A stretch of DNA of 13,668 bases, from NCBI GenBank assembly GCA_050248375.1, contig JBFWSL010000070.1, positions 1-13,668 of the forward strand, written 5' to 3'. The translations under genes were made by a program, and so were the position numbers. The stretch's first letter is position 1; each line of letters opens with the position of its first letter. This document shows, piece after piece, positions 6,939-12,885 of this stretch. Below the pieces are notes generated by a model, which saw nothing but the letters and a program-made list of their open reading frames with translations, ran no database searches and had not been told where the DNA came from. Origin of the DNA: JAYZVT01 sp050248375. GTDB taxonomy: Bacteria > Pseudomonadota > Alphaproteobacteria > Rhizobiales > Methyloligellaceae.

Positions 6939-7607
6939 CTATGGCGCGCCTTGCCGGCCGGCCTGCTCGCGCAGGAAATCGGCGATAAGCACTCCGGTCT
7001 GGCGGATATGCTGGTCGAGCAGGGCGGCCGCGGCCGCGGCATTGCGCAGGGAGCATGCGGCCAGGATAGTGCGGTGCTCGCGCTCGGCGACGGAACGGTA
7101 GCTCGAATTGCTGATGAGCACGCGGATATAGCGTTCCGTCTGGTTGCTGGTCTGGCGGATGAGCTGCGCCAGCTTCGGGCGTCCGGCGGGCTCGTACAGA
7201 GTGGCGTGGAAGGCCCAGTTGAGTTCGCCCCAGCGGTCGATGGAGTCCGTCGCCTCCGCCTCGTCGAGTATCCGGGTGGCCTCGGCAATGGCGCCGTCGG
7301 TCATTTGCGGCACGGCGATGCTGACCGCCCGGCATTCCAGAACGGCGCGGATGTCGAGAACCTCCTCGGCCTCGCCGGCCTCCAGCCGCGCGACGGTGAA
7401 GCCGCGATTGGCTTCAACCGCCACAAGCCCCTCCGCCACCAGCCGCAGCAGGGCCTCGCGCACCGGTATCTTGCTGACGCCAAAAGTGGCGGCGAGCTTG
7501 TCCTGGCGCAGGGGCGTGCCGGGGCCGAGGCTGCCGTCGAGGATCGCCGCGCGCAGATCGGAGAGGGCGTCGCCGGGACGTGATTTCCTTGCAGGCAATC
7601 CGCTCAT
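6939..7607 (-). CDS. GntR-family (FadR/FCD) transcriptional regulator, divergent to the TRAP operon
   Basis: Ligand-responsive DNA-binding protein, usually a repressor, 222 aa. The winged helix-turn-helix is at about 13-75 (PGDALSDLRAAILDG, then KLAATFGVSKIPVREALLRL), with the family signature PVREALLRL. The C-terminal FCD domain is all-helical, with the usual metal and effector pocket residues in place: N130 and H134 (NWAFH), H178 (EHRTI) and H200 (DQHIRQT). FCD regulators typically sense carboxylic acids, which agrees with the divergent TakP-like TRAP transporter. The ATG at 7607 has no clear Shine-Dalgarno. Two copies of a CGTATACG palindrome lie in the gap to the TRAP operon and are probably its operators, implying autoregulation. 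The 3' end is 24 bp from phnE and convergent to it. Confidence 0.93.
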   Translation of the reverse strand: MSGLPARKSRPGDALSDLRAAILDGSLGPGTPLRQDKLAATFGVSKIPVREALLRLVAEGLVAVEANRGFTVARLEAGEAEEVLDIRAVLECRAVSIAVPQMTDGAIAEATRILDEAEATDSIDRWGELNWAFHATLYEPAGRPKLAQLIRQTSNQTERYIRVLISNSSYRSVAEREHRTILAACSLRNAAAAAALLDQHIRQTGVLIADFLREQAGRQGAP

Positions 7608-7665
7608 GTTTTGATCAGACCTGGTGGGGCGGTGGCCGGAATCAAATTTTCTCTAGCTGCTGGAA

Positions 7666-7675
7666 TCGTATACGA
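7666..7675. promoter_or_regulatory. Candidate GntR operator, regulator-proximal copy
   Basis: The perfect 10-bp palindrome TCGTATACGA, with 58 bp between it and the GntR start codon. The form T-x-GTATAC-x-A matches the T-N-G-T-N(0-3)-A-C-N-A logic of FadR/FCD regulator operators. Binding is inferred from its position and the matching second copy at 7781-7790. Confidence 0.6.
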
Positions 7676-7780
7676 AAATTCCCGGAATGTCCCGATCAGT
7701 GGTGTCACAGTGCAAAAATGAGTGATTTTACTGAGGAAAATCCGTGGTAGAATTTTTTGCATCTGCCGGAATGATACCGA

Positions 7781-7790
7781 CCGTATACGA
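7781..7790. promoter_or_regulatory. Candidate GntR operator, TRAP-operon-proximal copy
   Basis: CCGTATACGA, identical to the first site in 9 of 10 bases, with an 8-bp perfect palindromic core CGTATACG at 7782-7789. There are 58 bp between it and the ATG at 7849, the same gap as between the first copy and the GntR ATG. The two centres are 115 bp apart, about eleven helical turns, which would allow looping between them. It lies just upstream of the sigma-54-like promoter. Confidence 0.6.
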
Positions 7791-7792
7791 AT

Positions 7793-7808
7793 TGGCACAT
7801 CTCGTGCA
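7793..7808 (+). promoter_or_regulatory. Candidate sigma-54 (-24/-12) promoter of the TRAP operon
   Basis: TGGCAC, five bases (ATCTC), then GTGCA. The sigma-54 consensus is TGGCAC-N5-TTGCA, so 10 of 11 core bases match, with the invariant GG (7794-7795) and GC (7806-7807) at the correct ten-base separation. Transcription would begin near 7819, leaving a leader of about 30 bases before the ATG at 7849. No sigma-54 activator gene is in the window. An alternative sigma-70 -10-like element, TAGAAT, is at 7748-7753 but has no convincing -35. Confidence 0.45.
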
Positions 7809-7848
7809 AAGCGGCTCACAGGAGCCAGCAAGCTTCAAGGGACCTGAC

Positions 7849-8184
7849 ATGATTACTGCGATTGTCCGCTACACTCTTCCGCCCAGCATCTCCAGGGATG
7901 ACTGCGAGGCGCACTTCCACAAGATCGCGCCGGGCTTCAAGGAAGCCAAGGGGCTCATCAGCAAGCACTTCATCTGGAGCGAAGGCGGGGTGGCCGGCGG
8001 CGTCTATCAGTGGCAGCGGCTGGAGGACGCCAAGGCGTTCTACAGCGGCCCGTGGCTCGACGGCATCGTGGAGAGATACGGCCAGAAGCCGGACATCGAG
8101 TTCTACACGGTGTTCGCGATCACCGACAACGACAAGGGCACGGTGAAGAAGTTCGAGACATCGCCCGAAAAGGTAGCGGGCTGA
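7849..8184 (+). CDS. Small YdhR-like (putative monooxygenase, ferredoxin-like fold) protein
   Basis: A 111-aa cytoplasmic protein that looks like the YdhR / putative monooxygenase group of dimeric alpha-beta-barrel proteins. It opens with a beta strand (ITAIVRYTLP), then a helix (DDCEAHFHKIAPGF), a glycine-rich hairpin (KHFIWSEGGVAGGVYQW), a helix over AKAFYSGPWLDGIVERY, and the strand PDIEFYTVFAI. YdhR-like proteins are called monooxygenases on fold alone, and no cofactor site or reaction can be assigned here. I start at ATG 7849, with AAGGGA at 7837-7842 six bases upstream. In-frame starts further upstream would run through the operator and promoter region. It is the first gene of the TRAP operon, 83 bp before dctP, so it may act on the imported compound. 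EthD-like proteins are an alternative classification. Confidence 0.8.
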   Translation: MITAIVRYTLPPSISRDDCEAHFHKIAPGFKEAKGLISKHFIWSEGGVAGGVYQWQRLEDAKAFYSGPWLDGIVERYGQKPDIEFYTVFAITDNDKGTVKKFETSPEKVAG

Positions 8185-8267
8185 CGCACCGCGCGTCGGC
8201 ACGGGGGGAGACTGCATTCCAGGCTAGGGATTGTTGGCGCAAACAGTTTAACGAGGAGCGTGGGCTC

Positions 8268-9380
8268 ATGACCATAGACCGCAGGAAATTCATCAAGAGC
8301 GCGACCGTCGCAGCGGGAGCGGCGACGGCGGCGGCAACCGGCCTCGCAACGCCAGCCCTGAGCCAGGGCAAGCAGGAATGGCGCATGGTCACGTCATGGC
8401 CGCGCGGCCTGCCGGGGCTGGGCACGGGCGCGGACCTGCTGGGCAAGCGCATCACGGAGATGACCGACGGGCGGCTTTCGGTGAAGGTGTTCGCCGCCGG
8501 GGAGCTGGTGCCGGGCCTGCAGACCTGGGAAGCGGTGCAGAACGGCACCGCCGAAATGGGCCACGACACGCCGGGCTTCCATCTGGGCAAGCACCGCGCC
8601 TTCGCCTATTTCTTCGGGCCGCCCTTCGGCATGTCCTATTCCGAGCACGTGGCCTGGCTGGACTATGGCGGGGGGCAGCAGCTCTGGGACGAACTGTCGG
8701 CGGGCTTCGGCCTGAAGAGCTTCGCCATCGGCAATATCGGCACGCCCTCCTTCGGCTGGTTCAAGAAGGAGATCAAGACGCCCGACGACTTCAAGGGCCT
8801 CAAGATGCGCATGCCGGGCATCGGCACGGAGATGATCCGCCGGCTCGGCGCGGTGCCGACGCTGATGCCGCCCGGAGACCTGTTCCCGGCGCTGCAGGCG
8901 GGCACGCTCGACGCCACCGACTTCACCGGTCCGGCGAACGACATGGCGCTCGGCTTCCATCAGGTGTGCAAGTATCTCTACTGGCCGGGCATCCAGAAGC
9001 CGGGCGCGGTGCAGCAGGTGATCATCAGCAAGGCCAAGTATGACGCCCTGCCGAAGGACGTGCAGCAGATCGTCAGGGTCGCCTGCCAGGCGGCGCACCA
9101 GGACATGCTGGCGGAATACAACTGGATCAACGCCAAGGCGACCAAGGCGCTGAAGGAACAGCACGAGGTGAAGTTCCTCACCCTGTCGGACGAGCTGCTC
9201 GTGGCGCTGGGCAACACGGCGGGCGAGTTGCTGGTGGAAGAGCGCGCGAAGCTCGACGACCTCGGCAAGAAGATCTGGGATTCCTACTTCAAGGCGCGCG
9301 CCGACCTGATGTCGCTGACGGACGGCGCCGACCGCGCGCTCTACAACGCCCGCACGCTGCCGTTCAAATATCCCTCGTGA
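8268..9380 (+). CDS. dctP: TRAP transporter substrate-binding protein, DctP family, TakP-like
   Basis: Periplasmic receptor of a TRAP transporter, 370 aa. The N-terminus carries a twin-arginine signal (DRRKFIKSATVAAGAA, R5 and R6, hydrophobic stretch to about residue 30, cleavage near TPALS), so it is probably exported folded by Tat. The mature start EWRMVTSWPRGLPGLGTGAD resembles TakP, the 2-oxoacid receptor of Rhodobacter, as does VFAAGELVPGLQTWEAVQNGTAEM. The conserved receptor segment KTPDDFKGLKMRMPGIG, with the arginine that clamps the substrate carboxylate, is at about 165-185, followed by LQAGTLDATDFTGP. The ATG at 8268 has GAGGAG at 8253-8258 nine bases upstream. It is followed by dctQ and dctM, forming a complete transporter. 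A 2-oxoacid, lactate-like or other organic anion is the likely ligand, inferred from family resemblance. Confidence 0.93.
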   Translation: MTIDRRKFIKSATVAAGAATAAATGLATPALSQGKQEWRMVTSWPRGLPGLGTGADLLGKRITEMTDGRLSVKVFAAGELVPGLQTWEAVQNGTAEMGHDTPGFHLGKHRAFAYFFGPPFGMSYSEHVAWLDYGGGQQLWDELSAGFGLKSFAIGNIGTPSFGWFKKEIKTPDDFKGLKMRMPGIGTEMIRRLGAVPTLMPPGDLFPALQAGTLDATDFTGPANDMALGFHQVCKYLYWPGIQKPGAVQQVIISKAKYDALPKDVQQIVRVACQAAHQDMLAEYNWINAKATKALKEQHEVKFLTLSDELLVALGNTAGELLVEERAKLDDLGKKIWDSYFKARADLMSLTDGADRALYNARTLPFKYPS

Positions 9381-9393
9381 GCCGGCGGCCCGG

Positions 9394-9957
9394 GTGAACA
9401 GCGCTCGCATCGCGTTTCTCGAGAGGGTTGCCACCCGCCTCGACGCCATCACCTCCGGCGTCGGGCGGGTGGTCGCCTATCTCACCCTGGCGACGGTGAT
9501 CATCTGCTTCGCCAATGTCTGCCTGCGCTACGCCTTCGACGTGGGGTTCGTGTGGCTGCAGGAGTCCTACGTATGGACCCATGCCGCCGCCATCATGCTC
9601 GGCTCCGGCTTCGCGCTGCTGGAAGGCGGCTTCGTCAGGGTGGACACCTTCTACAATCGCATGGGCATGCGCGGGCAGGCGCTGGTGGATCTGCTCGGCA
9701 CGCTCGTATTCATGGGACCTTTCCTGTGGATGATGGCCGCCTATGGCTGGCCGTTCTTCTTTTCCTCCTGGTCCATGGGCGAGCGCTCGGCCTACGAGAC
9801 GGGCCTGGGGGCGCTGTATCTTCTCAAGGGCACGCTGCTGCTCTTCGTTCTGCTGGTCGGCCTGCAGGGCGTCAGCATCCTGCTGCGCTGCCTGCTCACG
9901 CTGACGGCGGGCATTCCGCGGCCGGCGCCGTCCAGGCCCGCCCAGGACGCGGCCTGA
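9394..9957 (+). CDS. dctQ: TRAP transporter small permease, DctQ family
   Basis: Small membrane subunit of the TRAP transporter, 187 aa, with four membrane segments at about 26-42, 60-76, 97-118 and 138-167. The DctQ hallmark NVCLRYAFDVGFVWLQE (about 41-57: N, RY, F, then W and E) lies between the first two segments. It pairs with DctM in the inner membrane, where Na+-coupled transport occurs. The start is GTG at 9394, 13 bp after the dctP stop, with no good Shine-Dalgarno, so translation is probably coupled. The C-terminal tail (PRPAPSRPAQDAA) is a short polar extension. The start codon is the least certain point; the identity is firm. Confidence 0.9.
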   Translation: MNSARIAFLERVATRLDAITSGVGRVVAYLTLATVIICFANVCLRYAFDVGFVWLQESYVWTHAAAIMLGSGFALLEGGFVRVDTFYNRMGMRGQALVDLLGTLVFMGPFLWMMAAYGWPFFFSSWSMGERSAYETGLGALYLLKGTLLLFVLLVGLQGVSILLRCLLTLTAGIPRPAPSRPAQDAA

Positions 9958-9960
9958 GCC

Positions 9961-11541
9961 ATGGAATCGGTGCTGACAGGCGAACTTCTGGCGGTCGGGC
10001 TGTTCGGTGGCGTGATCGCCGCGCTGCTGCTCGGCTATCCGATCGCCTTCACCCTGCCGGGCATGGCGCTGGTCTTCGCGCTCATCGGCTGGGCGGCGGG
10101 CGTGTTCGACCTGTCCTATTTCAACGCGCTGCCGCTGCGCTACTGGGGTGTCATCACCAACGAAGTGCTGATCGCGGTGCCGCTGTTCGTGTTCATGGGC
10201 GTCATGCTGGAGCGCTCGAAGCTGGCGGAGAGCCTGCTCAACACCATGGGCGAGCTGTTCGGCGACCTGCGCGGCGGGCTCGGCGTCTCGGCCGTTCTGG
10301 TGGCCACGCTGCTCGGCGCCTCGACGGGAATCGTCGGGGCGACGGTGGTGACCATGGGTCTCATCAGCCTGCCGGCCATGCTCAACGCGAAATACGACAA
10401 GCGGCTGGCGAGCGGGCTGATCTGCGCCTCGGGCACGCTGGGGCAGATCGTGCCGCCATCGACGCTGCTGGTGTTCCTCGCTGTCATCCTGCAAAGCTCC
10501 TACAGCCAGGCGCAGCTCGCCAAGGGCAACTTCACGCCGGCGACGCTGTCCGTCGGCGACCTGTTCGCGGGCGCCCTGCTTCCCGGCCTGATGCTGGCGG
10601 CCGCCTATGCCTTGTGGGTGCTTGGCAACGCCCTGTTCCGTCCGGCCTCCGCGCCGGCGCTGAAAGTCTCGAAGGATGCCAGGCGCGGGCTGGGACAGCG
10701 GGTCGTGGTGGCGCTGCTGCCGCCACTGCTCCTCATCATCGCCGTGCTCGGCTCCATCGTCGCCGGCATCGCCACGCCGACGGAATCGGCGTCGGTCGGC
10801 GCGGTCGGCGCCATCTTCCTGACGCTGGTGAAGCTGATCTCCGAGCACCACGCGCGCGGTCATTCCCAAGAGCGCGCGGAACGGCTGCTGTTCCGCTTCT
10901 GGGTCGGCATCTTCCTGGCGCTGGTCGTCTTCGGGCTGCTGGCGGGAGGCCTCGGCGTGCTGGCGCTGACGGCCGTGCTGCTGTGCCTGGGCGCGGGCAT
11001 CGTGCTCGGCATCGGCGATCTGCGCAGAAGGTTCATCGGCACCGTGGACGAGGTATGCCGGTCCAGCCTCGTCATCACCTCCATGGTCTTCGTGATCTTC
11101 CTGGGCGCCAGCGTGTTCTCGGTCGTGTTCACCCGGCTCGGCGGGGAGGCGCTCGCCCATGACGTGCTGACCTCCATGCCCGGCGGCGTCACCGGCGCCA
11201 TCATGGTGGTGATGGCCTTCATGTTCGTTCTGGGATTTTTCCTCGATCCCTTCGAGATCATCTTCGTGGTCGTGCCCATCGTCAGCCCGATCCTGTTCAA
11301 CATGGACGTGGACCCGGTGTGGCTGGCGGTGCTGATCGGCATCAACCTGCAGACGAGCTACCTGACGCCGCCCTTCGGATTCTCGCTGTTCTTCCTGCGC
11401 GGCGTCGCGCCCGACAGCGTCAGCACGGCCGACATCTACCGGGGAATCCTGCCCTTTGTCGCCATCCAGGTGCTTTGCATGGGGCTGGTGTGGACTTTCC
11501 CGCCGCTCGCCACCTGGCTGCCCAGGCTGATCTATCACTAG
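9961..11541 (+). CDS. dctM: TRAP transporter large permease, DctM family (enlarged form)
   Basis: Large membrane subunit that forms the transport path, 526 aa against about 425-430 aa for a typical DctM. Family motifs are clear: VATLLGASTGIVGATVVTMG (about 114-133), SGTLGQIVPPSTLLV (157-171) and ATPTESASVGAVGA (271-284), then FLDPFEIIFVVVPI and LQTSYLTPPFGFSLFFLRGV in the C-terminal half. The extra length is a block at about residues 290-358, between the ATPTESA repeat and the second half, with a charged linker (SEHHARGHSQERAERLL) and two hydrophobic stretches (about 312-328 and 331-350). The ATG follows the dctQ stop after three bases, so the two genes are coupled. Enlarged DctM proteins are known with TakP-type receptors. 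The gene ends just before a palindromic repeat. Confidence 0.94.
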   Translation: MESVLTGELLAVGLFGGVIAALLLGYPIAFTLPGMALVFALIGWAAGVFDLSYFNALPLRYWGVITNEVLIAVPLFVFMGVMLERSKLAESLLNTMGELFGDLRGGLGVSAVLVATLLGASTGIVGATVVTMGLISLPAMLNAKYDKRLASGLICASGTLGQIVPPSTLLVFLAVILQSSYSQAQLAKGNFTPATLSVGDLFAGALLPGLMLAAAYALWVLGNALFRPASAPALKVSKDARRGLGQRVVVALLPPLLLIIAVLGSIVAGIATPTESASVGAVGAIFLTLVKLISEHHARGHSQERAERLLFRFWVGIFLALVVFGLLAGGLGVLALTAVLLCLGAGIVLGIGDLRRRFIGTVDEVCRSSLVITSMVFVIFLGASVFSVVFTRLGGEALAHDVLTSMPGGVTGAIMVVMAFMFVLGFFLDPFEIIFVVVPIVSPILFNMDVDPVWLAVLIGINLQTSYLTPPFGFSLFFLRGVAPDSVSTADIYRGILPFVAIQVLCMGLVWTFPPLATWLPRLIYH

Positions 11542-11603
11542 CGCATGATCTGGCGCATCATCTTACCGGCCAAGCGATTCCACTTGGCCGGATGATGCGC
11601 TAG
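11538..11603. repeat. Palindromic intergenic repeat after dctM, rhizobial type
   Basis: An imperfect long inverted repeat. An inner pair has arms 11553-11574 (with a 4-base bulge TTAC at 11563-11566) and 11583-11600, with 18 paired bases and the loop 11575-11582. An outer copy, CTAGCGCATGATC (11538-11550), also pairs with GATGATGCGCTAG (11591-11603) with one mismatch, so two left arms compete for one right arm. The ends GCGCATGATC and GATGATGCGC and the AGCGATTCCACTT core resemble a widespread intergenic palindrome of rhizobial genomes that I know from memory. It overlaps the last four bases of dctM and may act as its terminator. Confidence 0.7.
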
Positions 11604-11689
11604 GCGGCCGTTCCTGTCGCAGCCATGGCTTCCGGCGCATGACATCCGCCGCCGCCCGTGCTGAATTGCGCAGACAACGGAGCCAGGGC

Positions 11690-12685
11690 ATGCAGCGCGC
11701 GGTCTCGAAATTCTCCACATCCCTCACCGGATTGTTCGGAATCGAGCATCCCGTCCTCGCCGGCGGGCTGATGCACCTGGCCGACGCGACGTATGTGGCG
11801 GCGGTGGTCAACGCCGGCTGCATGGGGTTCATCACCGCCAAGACTTTTCCCGATCCGAAGGCGTTCCGCGACGAATTGCAGAAGGCGCGGGGGCTGACTG
11901 CGGGCAAGCCGTTCGGCGTGAATTTCTATCTGTCCGCGCGCGGAAACGACGCCGGACTGATCGCCGGTCACGCGGACATCGCGCTCGCGGAAGGCGTGCG
12001 CCTGTTCGAGACCTCGGGCCTGCCGCCCCGGGAGCTGCTGCCCCGGCTGAAGGAAGCCGGCTCGAAGGTGATGCACAAGGTGGCGACGGTGCGCCACGCG
12101 CTGTCCACGCAAAAGCTCGGCGTGGACGCCATCGCCGTGGTCGGGGCGGAGTGCGGCGGTCATCCCGGGCTGGAGCTGGTCGGCAGCATTGTGCAGGCGG
12201 CGCGCGCGGGGCAGGTGATCGACAAGCCGCTCGCGGTCGGCGGCGGCTTTGGCCACGGCTCGCAGCTCGTGGCGGCGCTGGCCATGGGCGCGGACGCGGT
12301 CCTCATGGGAACGCGGCTGCTGGTGGCGGAGGAGATTCCCGCGAGCCGGGCCTACAAGGAGCAGCTCGTGGCCGCGGGCGAGACCGACACGCGGCTGCTG
12401 ATGGCTTCCCTGCGCAACACCTACCGGGCCTTCGACAACGCCACCGCGCGGGCGGTGGCGGAGCTGGAGATGCAGGGCGTGACGGATTTCGAGCGCTACC
12501 GCGCGCTGGTGGCGGGCGCGGCGCAGAAGCACGCCTACGAGACCGGCGACTGGGACAGCGGCATCCTCTCGCTCGGACAGGCGGTGGTGTTCGCCGACGC
12601 GATCAGGCCGGTGGCGGAAATCGTCGGGCAGATCATGGCCGAGGCGGATGAGGCGCTGGCGCGGCTTGAGACATTTCGGGGGTAG
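11690..12685 (+). CDS. Nitronate monooxygenase-like FMN-dependent TIM-barrel protein
   Basis: A flavoprotein of the nitronate monooxygenase / 2-nitropropane dioxygenase superfamily, 331 aa, which typically oxidises nitronates to carbonyl compounds and nitrite; FabK-type enoyl-ACP reductases share the fold. The N-terminal strand with PVLAGGLMHLADATYVAAV (21-39) and NAGCMGFITA (41-50) is the standard opening. GAECGGHPG (152-160) is the family EAGGH motif, with H158 as the catalytic or proton-handling histidine, and Cys in place of the usual Ala. The phosphate-binding part is LAVGGGFGHGSQLVAALAMG to ADAVLMGTRL (181-210). I choose ATG 11690, which has GGAG at 11679-11682 seven bases upstream and gives the usual N-terminus; ATG 11639 would add 17 residues and has no ribosome-binding site. 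It appears monocistronic, and the actual substrate is unknown. Confidence 0.85.
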   Translation: MQRAVSKFSTSLTGLFGIEHPVLAGGLMHLADATYVAAVVNAGCMGFITAKTFPDPKAFRDELQKARGLTAGKPFGVNFYLSARGNDAGLIAGHADIALAEGVRLFETSGLPPRELLPRLKEAGSKVMHKVATVRHALSTQKLGVDAIAVVGAECGGHPGLELVGSIVQAARAGQVIDKPLAVGGGFGHGSQLVAALAMGADAVLMGTRLLVAEEIPASRAYKEQLVAAGETDTRLLMASLRNTYRAFDNATARAVAELEMQGVTDFERYRALVAGAAQKHAYETGDWDSGILSLGQAVVFADAIRPVAEIVGQIMAEADEALARLETFRG

Positions 12686-12716
12686 TTCCAGAGATTCCGT
12701 GTGTGCGGGATACTCT

Positions 12717-12752
12717 TTCTTCGTCACCACCCGGTTCTTCGTCACCACCGGG
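12717..12752. repeat. 18-bp tandem direct duplication
   Basis: Two adjacent 18-bp units, 12717-12734 and 12735-12752, both beginning TTCTTCGTCACCACC and then reading CGG or GGG. The second unit forms the left arm of the hairpin that follows. It looks like a slippage duplication of the edge of a REP-like element. Confidence 0.85.
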
Positions 12753-12843
12753 CTTGACCCGGTGGTCCATGCTGAAATCCCGCGAACCTCAATGCGCATG
12801 GCGAGGCTGCATGGATTGCCGGGTCTGGGCCCGGCAATGACGA
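12744..12843. repeat. Pair of REP-like hairpins between two convergent genes
   Basis: Two hairpins. The first pairs ACCACCGGG (12744-12752) with CCCGGTGGT (12758-12766) around CTTGA. The second pairs ATTGCCGGG (12815-12823) with CCCGGCAAT (12830-12838) around TCTGGG and ends CAATGACGA. The form GGATTGCCGGGTC...GGGCCCGGCAATGACG is a common intergenic repeat of alphaproteobacteria, from memory. The pair lies between the convergent nitronate monooxygenase-like and CoA-transferase genes and could end transcription from both sides, although no T-run follows. Confidence 0.75.
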
Positions 12844-12885
12844 GTTCAATAGCGACGGTGTGAGGTAGGAGTGACGGAGACAGTT

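Noticed and set aside
7744..7848. Longer N-terminus for the YdhR-like protein from GTG 7744
   Set aside because: It would run through the operator and promoter-like elements and adds residues unlike the family. ATG 7849 has a ribosome-binding site.
9364..11538. A 724-codon open frame on the minus strand across the dctQ/dctM genes
   Set aside because: Its translation is a low-complexity run of His, Gln, Arg, Glu and Asp typical of the reverse complement of GC-rich membrane-protein genes. The plus-strand DctQ and DctM are intact with family motifs.
12717..12843. CRISPR-like repetition
   Set aside because: Only two adjacent copies without spacers, and no cas genes. It is a tandem duplication beside REP-like hairpins.
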